From Croceicoccus sp. (GTDB lineage Bacteria > Pseudomonadota > Alphaproteobacteria > Sphingomonadales > Sphingomonadaceae), in the NCBI GenBank assembly GCA_002694745.1, contig NZMY01000045.1, positions 1 to 64,000 on the forward strand: DNA of 64,000 nt. The letters are read 5' to 3'. Below, piece after piece: positions 42,752 through 50,186 of this stretch. The position numbers were made by a program, and so were the translations under genes. Below the pieces are notes generated by a model, which made no database searches, had not been told where the DNA came from, and saw only the letters and a program-made list of their open reading frames with translations. Position 1 is the stretch's first letter, and each line of letters starts with the position of its first letter.

Positions 42752-43851
42752 GCTTTCTCGGCCACCCCTTCGGTCACGCGCCAGACGGCGGCCTTGCCTT
42801 CCAGCCCGCTGAACAGCGCAAGTTCGGTGCCTGTCATCCACACCTGCGCGCCGCTGGCCTCCAGCCGTTCGAACAGCGCGGCGCGGCGCACGGGATCGAG
42901 ATGCGCGGCAACCTCGTCCAGCAGCAGCACCAGCGGCCGCCCGCCATCGGCCCCCTGCGCCTTGGCCAGCGTGGCATGGGCGAGGGTGATCGCGATCAGC
43001 AGCGCCTTTTGCTCGCCGGTCGAACATTCGGATGCAGCGCGGCCCGTGCCTGCCATGATAACGGCCAGATCGTCGCGATGCGGTCCCGACAATGTGCGGC
43101 CCGCTCCGCGCTCGGCGCTGCGCGATGTGCGCCATTTGTCGGCCAACGCATCGGCTTCGGCGGACGAGGCAGGATCGACCGATATCTCGGGCCGCGCGAA
43201 TGGTGCGTCGGGCAGCACGGCCAGCCGCTGGGACAGCGCCTCCACCACTGCGGCGCGATTGGCGGCGATGGCCGCGCCCGCTTCGGCCATTTCCCGTTCC
43301 AGCGCCTCCAGCCACGCGGGATCGGGCGACCGGTCGGCGGACAGCAGCCGGTTCCTTTCGCGCAAGGCCTTGTCGTATCGGCCTGAGAACGTCGCATGGT
43401 CGGGCCTGATCGCCAGCACCATCCGGTCGAGAAAACGGCGGCGGCCCGATGCGCTATCGGTGAACAGCCGGTCCATCGCGGGCGTCAGCCACGCGACCGA
43501 GAGCCATTCGGCCAGGCGAGAGGCGGGCAGGGGCGCGCCGCTGGCCTGCACGATGCGGCGGCTTGCGGGCGCACCTGACCCGTCGGGCTGAACCGCCGTC
43601 CCCAGCCGGACCGGCGTTACGCCGCTGACCAGATCCGCGCCGATGGCAAAGCCGTCCGCCCCGTCGCGGGTCATTTCCGACAATTGCGCCCGGCGCAGCC
43701 CGCGTCCGGGGGTGAACAGCGACAGCGCCTCAAGCACATTGGTCTTGCCCGCACCGTTCGCCCCGACAAGCAGGTTGAACCGCGCCGCGCCGTCCAGCCG
43801 CGTGGCGCGATGGTTCCTGAAATCGGCAATCTGGATGCGGTCGAACGCCAT
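42748..43851 (-). CDS. recF: DNA replication and repair protein RecF
   Basis: A 367-residue SMC-like ATPase loading RecA at gaps. Walker A is LLVGANGAGKTNVLEAL (about residues 27-43). The LSGPHRDDL motif is near 250, the ABC signature is CSTGEQKALLIAI, and Walker B is LVLLLDEVAAHLDP. Length is typical. The usual dnaN/gyrB neighbours are absent. Its end overlaps tesA, which converges. Confidence 0.95.
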   Translation of the reverse strand: MAFDRIQIADFRNHRATRLDGAARFNLLVGANGAGKTNVLEALSLFTPGRGLRRAQLSEMTRDGADGFAIGADLVSGVTPVRLGTAVQPDGSGAPASRRIVQASGAPLPASRLAEWLSVAWLTPAMDRLFTDSASGRRRFLDRMVLAIRPDHATFSGRYDKALRERNRLLSADRSPDPAWLEALEREMAEAGAAIAANRAAVVEALSQRLAVLPDAPFARPEISVDPASSAEADALADKWRTSRSAERGAGRTLSGPHRDDLAVIMAGTGRAASECSTGEQKALLIAITLAHATLAKAQGADGGRPLVLLLDEVAAHLDPVRRAALFERLEASGAQVWMTGTELALFSGLEGKAAVWRVTEGVAEKA

Positions 43852-44009
43852 CTGGCGGCGCTAGCTTTTCCCGCCCCGCCGCGCCAAGCGAAATTGCCGC
43901 GAAAAGCCGTTCCCAAACATTGGTGAAAAATCCCGAACATCGGCAAGCGTTCATCTGCGCGAAAGAATCCGAAATTTCCAAAGCACTGATTTTTCACGAT
44001 AATTGAAAC

Positions 44010-44025
44010 TGGCACGGTGCCTGCA
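44010..44025 (+). promoter_or_regulatory. Sigma-54 (RpoN) type -24/-12 promoter
   Basis: TGGCACG-GTGC-CTGCA matches the consensus TGGCACG-N4-TTGCA except one base in the -12 element. The invariant GG (44011-44012) and GC (44023-44024) are exactly 12 bases apart. It lies 61 bases upstream of the first micropeptide ATG. The psp operons of other proteobacteria are sigma-54 driven through PspF, which fits the pspC gene in this operon. Confidence 0.7.
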
Positions 44026-44086
44026 ATGTATTTGGCATGGAGGCCAACGGGGCCATCCAGACCAACACATCAAAGGAGATTACACC

Positions 44087-44224
44087 ATGTCGAACACCAA
44101 TGTTGCCAACCAGGCTGTCGCTTTCGTTCTCGCTCTCGTGCTGTCGATCGGCGCTTTCGGCGTCACCGTCGCACCCGACCACAACGACACCGCCGCTCCG
44201 GTTGCTTCGCAGCTGATCGCGTAA
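44087..44224 (+). CDS. Small single-span membrane peptide A (45 aa)
   Basis: A 45-residue peptide with a polar start (MSNTNVANQ), one hydrophobic helix (AVAFVLALVLSIGAFGVTV, ~10-28) and a short acidic tail (APDHNDTAAPVASQ). It is preceded by a good AAGGAG eight bases before ATG. It shares more than 20 residues almost unchanged with the next ORF, so the two are a tandem duplication. Both lie behind a sigma-54-like promoter and upstream of pspC. No family recognised; by context a membrane-stress peptide. Confidence 0.75.
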   Translation: MSNTNVANQAVAFVLALVLSIGAFGVTVAPDHNDTAAPVASQLIA

Positions 44225-44253
44225 ACCCAACCCGCACAAGAAAGGAAATCACG

Positions 44254-44394
44254 ATGTTCGCCAATTCCAACCTCGCAGGTCAGGCCGTTGCCTTCGTCCT
44301 CGCCCTCGTCCTGTCGGCCGGTGCCTTCGGCGTGACCGTTGCGCCCGACCACAATGACACCCCCGCCGAAGTCTCCGCGGAGATGGTGGCATGA
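44254..44394 (+). CDS. Small single-span membrane peptide B (46 aa), paralogue of A
   Basis: A 46-residue peptide with MFANSNLAGQ, then AVAFVLALVLSAGAFGVTV, and tail APDHNDTPAEVSAEMVA. The helix differs from peptide A at a single residue (Ile to Ala), and APDHNDT is identical. AAAGGAAA precedes the ATG. Its TGA overlaps the pspC ATG (44391-44394), so translation is coupled. Function unknown. Confidence 0.78.
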   Translation: MFANSNLAGQAVAFVLALVLSAGAFGVTVAPDHNDTPAEVSAEMVA

Positions 44395-44600
44395 GTGATC
44401 TGATGAAAGGCAATGACAATACCCCGCGCAAGTTTCACCTGAACAAGCGCCGCGGCAAGCTGATGGGTGTCAGCGCGGGGATGGCCGACTATTTCGGGTT
44501 CGATGTCACGATCATCCGGATCGCATGGGTCGTCGGCACCCTGCTGGGCTTCGGCTCGCTGATCCTGATCTATCTGGCCATCGGGCTGATCGCGGATTGA
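44391..44600 (+). CDS. pspC: PspC-domain envelope-stress protein
   Basis: A 69-residue protein consisting of one PspC domain. KFHLNKRRGKLMGVSAGMAD (residues ~14-33) carries the family's G-V-(C/S)-A-G-(L/M)-A-x-Y/D-F motif, then FGFDVTIIRIAWVV and a C-terminal helix LLGFGSLILIYLAIGLIAD. PspC senses or relays inner-membrane stress in the phage-shock system. No pspA, pspB or pspF is in the window; the two micropeptides stand where those partners usually are. Coupled to peptide B by ATGA. Confidence 0.88.
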   Translation: MSDLMKGNDNTPRKFHLNKRRGKLMGVSAGMADYFGFDVTIIRIAWVVGTLLGFGSLILIYLAIGLIAD

Positions 44601-44623
44601 GGGGCGCGCTAGTCGCGTCCCTC
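44599..44623. terminator. Hairpin between pspC and yhhQ
   Basis: GAGGGGCGCG (44599-44608), loop CTAGT and CGCGTCCCTC (44614-44623) make a 10-bp stem with one G-U pair. It begins at the pspC stop and its loop contains the stop of the convergent yhhQ gene. A T-rich run (TTGTTTTT) follows about ten bases later on the plus strand. Confidence 0.55.
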
Positions 44624-45397
44624 GGCCGCATTGTTTTTCCTGATATGCGCGAAGGGTGAGAAATCCGTGTCCGTATCGAACACATCGACACCCTCCCGCC
44701 GCTTGAGCCATCCGACCACCGCATAGGTCACCGGCGTCAGCAATATTTCCCACGACGTCTTGAGCACCCACTGGGTCACCGCGACCCAAAGGACCAGATC
44801 GTTGGTCCAGCCCGCCGCGCCCCAGAACGCCAGCGGATAGAACAGCGCGCTGTCCACGCCCTGTCCCACCACCGTCGACCCGATGGTGCGCGTCCACAGC
44901 ATGCGCCCCCTGGTCCAGATCTTCATCTTCGCCATCACGAAGGCATTGACGAACTCGCCCGCCCAGAACGCGGTGATCGAGGCAAAGACGATGCGCGGCA
45001 CCTGTCCGAACACCGCTTCATAGGCGGCCTGATTGCCCCATTGGGGTGCGGGCGGCATGGCGACGACCACGAAACTCATGAACGCCATGAACAGCAGCGC
45101 GCCGAATCCGGCCCAGATACAGCGCCGCGCCGCGCCATAGCCGTAAACCTCGGTCAGCACGTCGCCGATCACATAGGACACCGGAAAGAACAGCAGCCCC
45201 GCGCCGAACGGCCACAGGCCGATCCCCGGCAGATCGACCACCGCGACCTTGCCCGCACCGATCACGTTCGACAGCAGCAGCACGGTGACGAACCCCGCCA
45301 TGACGAAATCGTAATAGCGAAAAGTGGTCGGCGAACGGCCGCTGACCGTGGCGGGGGCAGGTTCGGCGTCTTGGCGGCGCGGCGGCGTAGGCTCCAT
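44609..45397 (-). CDS. yhhQ: Queuosine precursor transporter, YhhQ family
   Basis: A 262-residue inner-membrane protein with six to seven helices, of the VUT/YhhQ family that imports queuosine precursors for tRNA modification. Family stretches are TVLLLSNVIGAGKVAVVDLP, FPVSYVIGDVLTEVYGYGAARR and FASITAFWAGEFVNAFVMAK. IWTRGRMLWTRTIGSTVVGQ and GVDSALFYPLAFWG carry the conserved R-T-I-x-S-T-x-x-G motif. A short Pro-rich tail leads the first helix. The start may be the ATG at 45397 or a TTG at 45433. Confidence 0.88.
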   Translation of the reverse strand: MEPTPPRRQDAEPAPATVSGRSPTTFRYYDFVMAGFVTVLLLSNVIGAGKVAVVDLPGIGLWPFGAGLLFFPVSYVIGDVLTEVYGYGAARRCIWAGFGALLFMAFMSFVVVAMPPAPQWGNQAAYEAVFGQVPRIVFASITAFWAGEFVNAFVMAKMKIWTRGRMLWTRTIGSTVVGQGVDSALFYPLAFWGAAGWTNDLVLWVAVTQWVLKTSWEILLTPVTYAVVGWLKRREGVDVFDTDTDFSPFAHIRKNNAAEGRD

Positions 45398-45458
45398 GGA
45401 ATCATTCGATAGCGGCAATTGCAGCCGCGTCAAACCGCCGCTATGCGGAGGCCTGCGC

Positions 45459-45535
45459 GCGCCCTTAGCTCAGCTGGATAGAGCACGAGACTTCTAATCT
45501 TGAGGCCGCAGGTTCGACTCCTGCAGGGCGCGCCA
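45459..45535 (+). tRNA. tRNA-Arg, anticodon TCT
   Basis: A 77-base cloverleaf: acceptor GCGCCCT/AGGGCGC, D-stem GCTC/GAGC, anticodon stem CGAGA/TCTTG around loop CTTCTAA (anticodon TCT), and T-stem GCAGG/CCTGC with TTCGACT. Discriminator G and encoded CCA end it. It decodes the rare AGA/AGG arginine codons. Confidence 0.97.
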
Positions 45536-45927
45536 TTTCCGTTCAGCATTAGGCACGATGTGGGGGCGCCGTTCCACTGGCTGCTCGGGCAGGCCGGTCT
45601 TCTGCTCCGGCTAGCGGTGTTCGAACAAGGGGCGGTACGATAATTCGCCGTCGCTGTGGTCGAAGCCGATACGCTGATGACAATAGTGCGGTTGTGATGG
45701 GAATGGCGGCTTGCGGCGTCGGCAGCCACCGAATCGGGCGGACAGTGAACAGCCCATTTGCTTTCGCTATGCGTTTCGAACAGATGGCGGCTGAGCGTCA
45801 GTTCTTGGCGATACCGGACTCTGCGTTCGGAACTGACGATCTGGTCGACGCCTTTGAGACCTGCCAATCATCAAGCGGTCCATCTCCGGTCGCTCATCAC
45901 CGGCCAAGCTAGTGCGAGGACAGCGCT
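45536..45927. other. Region after the tRNA without a recognisable gene
   Basis: About 390 bases between the tRNA and the stop of the PD40-CehA gene. Short frames exist on both strands but none has a ribosome site and a protein-like sequence. No direct repeat of the tRNA 3' end (att site) was seen in the parts compared by eye. Confidence 0.4.
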
Positions 45928-48405
45928 TCACTGACGCGTTATCGCTGTCAGTTTCGAACGCGCTTCGCCCATTCGCGTAACAAGGCCAGGCGGGATGTCG
46001 GCGCCGTAGCTCTTTCGGAAGTTCGCTTCCGAGAATTCCAGCGCCGCCAGAAGGTCTTGCGCAGCGGCGCGGGCGGCTTGCGGATGCGTACTGCCGACAT
46101 GGTCGATCCAGACCGGCTGGGTGTGCGCGAAATGCGTGAAGGACATGATCGGCCATGCGGTGTCGCCGCCGACAGCACGCGCCGCGATCCATCCGCCCTC
46201 CGGCAGGTCCAAGGACCCGCGATAGGTTTGCCGGCCCTTGCCTTCGAACCCCTGCAGCGTCTGGACGACCGCGCCATTGACCAGAATTTCGACCCGGTCG
46301 ACAGGTCCGACGCTGATAAGGTCGAGCGACCATTCCCGCATGCCGCTGCCGACGACATCGCCCGGTGCCTGTCCGTCGACCGCGAACAGGATCGCGGGGC
46401 CGGTGGTAACGAAACCCTTGCCATTACGGACCTGATCGAGCGCGGCGGAATATCCGTCGGCTGCACCGGCCGCTGGAAGATAGGACCGCGCGGTGCCGAT
46501 GGCGGGGAGGCGGTAAAAGTTCGCCATCATGTCCGTGCCCGATGTCACGGGCATGGCCCGTCCGATATTGAGGAAGCGATACCAGGCCTGCGCAGTCCCA
46601 AGAGGGCTGGTCCACTGACAGACAAGCTCGATCCCGATGCCGTCCGACAAGACCCCGTCGATGACCAACTCGTGCGGTAGCGGGTTCGCCGCCAGGTCCG
46701 CGAACGGATCCGCATCCCCGCCGATCGGATGAACATAGGTCGCGAGCGCTCCCTGCGCCTTGGCGAACGGGTTCACCAGGCCATTGTGAAGGTCGCGGTT
46801 GCCATAGATCGGGACGTTTGGGCCAAAGAACCAGGGCTGGAACGCAGTGGTGGCCCCGATCATCCCGATATGGCCGTGATAGTCGGAGCGGACCTCCTGC
46901 GACAGCCAGGCGGTCGTGCCGTCGGGCGCCGAGGCCTTCTGGCCGATACGGTCCGCGTCGATGAACCTGTTGTACTGGTTCCAGGCCATCGGCGCGCCAT
47001 AGTTCAGGTCCTCGCCACGCATCGGAAGGAGCAGATCGGGCAAAGCCAGCTCATTCACACCGCTACCGTTGAGATGGGTGTGATAATCGGCAGACACATA
47101 GCCGGCCGCATGCGCATTCCAGATCCGCTGCACGTTGAGTTCGGCATCAGTCTCTTGCCCCGCGACAACGCGCACGGTTTTCGTCTCCGGCAGCGAAAAT
47201 GGGCCATGTGTCGCGACGATGCCGTATTCGCCTGCCGGGAGGTTCAATGTCGTAGTGCCGTCGATGTAGAAATAGACCGGACCGTTCTGATTATCGACGA
47301 AAGTCGATCCGGCTGGGTTCGTAACAGGGTGCCCGTCGGCTCGCGTGATCGACACCCTCGCGGCGATCGGCGCAGTTATGCTCGTTTCGCCGCCGTCTCC
47401 GTCAGCGCCGTGCACGGCGATCGTCAGATCGCCCATGCCGGTGCCGTAATCCCATCTGGTCACGCGAACTTCTTCGGGCGTGCCCCCGGCCGCGTCGATC
47501 CGCATCAGATGGAATTGCTGCCGCGCATCGGCCTCGACGAAATAGATGTCCGAACCGTCGGCCGACCATGCGGGAAACAGTGCCTTTTCGTCGGGCCCGG
47601 TCAGCCAGCGCGGATAGGCCGGACGGTCGACGTCCATGACCGCCAGCCGGACCATATTGCCTTCGCCCACGCCATAGACGATGGCCCGCTCCGCCGGGTG
47701 CACATCAGGGCTTAGATGCGCCATCCAGCCCTGCTCGAACAGGATGTCGCCGTCGGTGGTGTCTTTGGCCGCGTTCGGCGCGGGTTTCAGATCGCGGATC
47801 ACGACTCCCTGTCCAGCGCCCGCTGCCTCCTGATAAACCAGCCTGCCGTCCGCCAGTGTCCGAGCCGCCCGCGCGACCCGCGACCCCTTCGTCAGTTGCT
47901 CGTCGGTGCCGGTCGTCAGATCGCGTCGCCATAGATCCAGATTTCCGCCGCGCGCCGAGGTATAGAGCAGCGCCTCGCCATCGCGCGTGAATTCGGGATC
48001 GAGATCGATCGCCGGCGTATCGATCGTCAGCAGTTGCCTGCCCTCGCGCGCGACGACGACGATGGCCGTGTCCGATCCCTTGTCCCGGACGAAAGCGATG
48101 CGCTGGCTGTCGGGCGACCAGCGCGGGCGGGAGTCGATACCCGCGGCATCTGTCAGCCGCCGCGCGACGCCGCTGTCCATATCGAGCAACCAGAGCCAAC
48201 CCTGATGCGCGAAGGCAATCGCCGACCCGTCGGGCGAGGGCGCCGGATAAACCGGGCCAGAAGACAGAATCGGGAGATGCTCCTGCTCGAGATAAAGCTG
48301 GTGTCCGTACCCTTCCACCTTGGGATAGTGACGTTCCCATTGCGCAGACGCAGAGACGGAGACGATGGCGAGAGCAAGAGCGAGCAACGACGAGATGGAT
48401 TTCAT
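45928..48405 (-). CDS. Secreted PD40/TolB-propeller plus CehA/McbA-type metallohydrolase
   Basis: An 825-residue exported protein with a signal peptide at 1-22 (SVSASAQ). A propeller of PD40 repeats follows (YPAPSPDGSAIAF, SRPRWSPDSQRIAFV, PEFTRDGEALLYTSARGG, FPAWSADGSDIYFVE), to about residue 320, then a beta domain. The CehA/McbA-type PHP-like hydrolase domain starts at YVSADYHTHLNGSG (HxH metal motif, ~425-440), with GHIGMIGATTAF, TYVHPIGGDADPF and GIELVC further on. Characterised family members hydrolyse carbamates or esters; here the substrate is open. The start MKSISS at 48405 begins the signal peptide. Confidence 0.82.
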   Translation of the reverse strand: MKSISSLLALALAIVSVSASAQWERHYPKVEGYGHQLYLEQEHLPILSSGPVYPAPSPDGSAIAFAHQGWLWLLDMDSGVARRLTDAAGIDSRPRWSPDSQRIAFVRDKGSDTAIVVVAREGRQLLTIDTPAIDLDPEFTRDGEALLYTSARGGNLDLWRRDLTTGTDEQLTKGSRVARAARTLADGRLVYQEAAGAGQGVVIRDLKPAPNAAKDTTDGDILFEQGWMAHLSPDVHPAERAIVYGVGEGNMVRLAVMDVDRPAYPRWLTGPDEKALFPAWSADGSDIYFVEADARQQFHLMRIDAAGGTPEEVRVTRWDYGTGMGDLTIAVHGADGDGGETSITAPIAARVSITRADGHPVTNPAGSTFVDNQNGPVYFYIDGTTTLNLPAGEYGIVATHGPFSLPETKTVRVVAGQETDAELNVQRIWNAHAAGYVSADYHTHLNGSGVNELALPDLLLPMRGEDLNYGAPMAWNQYNRFIDADRIGQKASAPDGTTAWLSQEVRSDYHGHIGMIGATTAFQPWFFGPNVPIYGNRDLHNGLVNPFAKAQGALATYVHPIGGDADPFADLAANPLPHELVIDGVLSDGIGIELVCQWTSPLGTAQAWYRFLNIGRAMPVTSGTDMMANFYRLPAIGTARSYLPAAGAADGYSAALDQVRNGKGFVTTGPAILFAVDGQAPGDVVGSGMREWSLDLISVGPVDRVEILVNGAVVQTLQGFEGKGRQTYRGSLDLPEGGWIAARAVGGDTAWPIMSFTHFAHTQPVWIDHVGSTHPQAARAAAQDLLAALEFSEANFRKSYGADIPPGLVTRMGEARSKLTAITRQ

Positions 48406-48625
48406 CAAGCCAGCATATCCGCGCAACGCACGGATAGCTACTTCCGACCGCCTTGGTCAGAACGCTGGTGCGCAATCAGATGGTGTTCGCAGGAGCCGAC
48501 GTGATCGCCCGGCCCGCCGATATGGGAGCATGACAGCGGCTGCGAGCGGAAGGGACGCGCAGCCTGACCGATCGCGATCATAGATGCTCCTGACAAATCT
48601 GCCGCAGAAGCGCAAAAGGCTCGGC

Positions 48626-49030
48626 ATGAAAGCCCGATCCATTTCCTGCTATGTCATTGCGTGTTTATACTTGGCTGCCGGTGTCATGCACCTCGTGCTA
48701 CCAGCGCCGTTCGTCGCAATCGTTCCACCTTGGGTGCCTGCACCTGCGCTGATGGTCATGTTGACCGGTTTGGCGGAAATTTTGGGCGCAATCGGGATCG
48801 CGCAGCGGCGGTTTGCGAGTCTGCGCAAAGCTGCAGCTTGCGGGCTCGCCCTTTACGCCGCCTGCGTCTGGCCGGCGAACTTCCAGCATATGGCTATCGA
48901 CCTGGCAAAGCCGGATCGTGACTATATGCTCGCCTACCACATTCCCCGGCTCATGCTTCAACCCGTCCTGATCTGGTGGCCGCTTTGGGCGGCCGGCTTG
49001 ATCCGATGGCCGCTGCGTTCGACGCGTTGA
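48626..49030 (+). CDS. DoxX-like membrane protein
   Basis: A 134-residue, four-helix inner-membrane protein of the DoxX-like group. Helix 1 is CYVIACLYLAAGVMHLVLP, and MVMLTGLAEILGAIGIA is the conserved helix 2 with the (E/L)-x-x-G-A/G pattern. Two more helices follow, with NFQHMAIDLA between. AAAGGC precedes the ATG at 48626. Role unknown; divergent from the PD40-CehA gene. Confidence 0.8.
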   Translation: MKARSISCYVIACLYLAAGVMHLVLPAPFVAIVPPWVPAPALMVMLTGLAEILGAIGIAQRRFASLRKAAACGLALYAACVWPANFQHMAIDLAKPDRDYMLAYHIPRLMLQPVLIWWPLWAAGLIRWPLRSTR

Positions 49031-49098
49031 ATTGGCATCCTCATGCTTTTCGGTAGGCGGCTGCCTACTCGAAGTGACTGAAGTTCTCGGAAATTTTT

Positions 49099-50019
49099 TC
49101 AGCCGTGTGCCAAGACGTAGTCCAGTCCGGCGCAGACCGCTTCGACCTGCGCGGCGTTGCACTGCTCGGGCGTGGCGCGCGGGCTGTCGGGATAAACCTC
49201 GGTAGTGGTCTTGAACCGCGCCGTCGTCACGCTGGTGCACATCCCGGCCTTCGCAGCGGGATACTCGATCACGCCGCGCGCGACCACGGGCGAACCGATG
49301 ATGCGTCCTTGCGCGTCGGCAGGCGCGATATGCGTGATCTTCTCTACCGCGGCGACGATCGCCTGCTGGAAAGCTGGCTGCGGATTCTCGCCATCGTCGA
49401 CGAGGTAAAAGCCGTCGGGGATGGTATCGGGCTCGTAATCCGTGCCGTCACGTGCCGAAAGCGCCGGACGGAATTCGGTTTCGTCGCTGTCGGTGGTTTC
49501 GTGCAGGTCGATGTGCATGAGAAACGGCTCCGGCTGCGCAGCGACCAGCGCCATGAGATGCGCGCATTCGGCGACATTGGTGCCCTTGCGGAAGTTCCGG
49601 TTGGGGTCGAGCGCGTTCCGGTTCCAGCGATTGATCCGCTCATACCCCCATGGGCTAACGCAGACCACGACCAGCAGATTGACCTTGCCGGCATAGTCGG
49701 CCGCGCGCGTTTCGAGGAATTCGAGCGCCCCCATGACGCCGCTGGTCTCGTAGCCATGAACGCCGCCCGTCACCAGCGCGGTAGGCAATGCAGGATCAGG
49801 CGCGCCATTTCGCAGCGCATAGAGCGAATAAATATCCTCGCCATAGTCGAGTGTGCCGTAAACCGAGATCTGGAAGCGCGATGCCAAGGCCTCGATCCTC
49901 GGCACGACATCCTCGGCATAGCTGCGGCGGCGAGGCTGGCTTGCGCGCCACTCCTCGCGCTCCTTCGCCGTCCACGGCGTTCCGGGGGTGCCGATCGGAT
50001 AGAATGCGGTGCTGGTCAT
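49099..50019 (-). CDS. M14-family zinc carboxypeptidase-like protein
   Basis: A 306-residue protein without signal peptide. The zinc motif HxxE is in VTGGVHGYETSGVMGALEF (about residues 86-104). PWGYERINRWNRNALDPNRNF is the substrate-binding Asn-Arg region, and MHIDLHETTDSDE holds the third zinc His. VIEYPA near the end may hold the catalytic Glu. Members include carboxypeptidases and succinylglutamate-desuccinylase-like amidohydrolases. AAGG before the ATG at 50019 supports that start. Divergent from the Rieske oxygenase with a shared inverted repeat between. Confidence 0.82.
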   Translation of the reverse strand: MTSTAFYPIGTPGTPWTAKEREEWRASQPRRRSYAEDVVPRIEALASRFQISVYGTLDYGEDIYSLYALRNGAPDPALPTALVTGGVHGYETSGVMGALEFLETRAADYAGKVNLLVVVCVSPWGYERINRWNRNALDPNRNFRKGTNVAECAHLMALVAAQPEPFLMHIDLHETTDSDETEFRPALSARDGTDYEPDTIPDGFYLVDDGENPQPAFQQAIVAAVEKITHIAPADAQGRIIGSPVVARGVIEYPAAKAGMCTSVTTARFKTTTEVYPDSPRATPEQCNAAQVEAVCAGLDYVLAHG

Positions 50020-50117
50020 CACGGTGCCTTGCAGGTGAAGAAGCTCGGGACACGCAGGTCATAGCCGGAACGCGGCGGTTGCGGCCAGAGCACGCGCGAA
50101 GAGGAGGGCAAAATCAA

Positions 50118-50142
50118 AAAAACAACAGACATGATTGTTTTT
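50118..50142. promoter_or_regulatory. AT-rich inverted repeat in the peptidase/oxygenase divergent region
   Basis: AAAAACAA (50118-50125), nine bases, then TTGTTTTT (50135-50142) form a perfect 8-bp inverted repeat, 45 bases before the oxygenase ATG. It stands out in GC-rich surroundings and is well placed for an operator controlling one or both divergent genes. Confidence 0.5.
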
Positions 50143-50186
50143 ATGTTATGTCCCTGCCCGCAAAACAGAAACGATGGAGAGCGAAA

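Noticed and set aside
45430-45867. A frame containing CRSRTCGLKIRSLVLYPAEL
   Set aside because: This is the well-known artefactual translation of a tRNA gene on its opposite strand; the tRNA-Arg is real.
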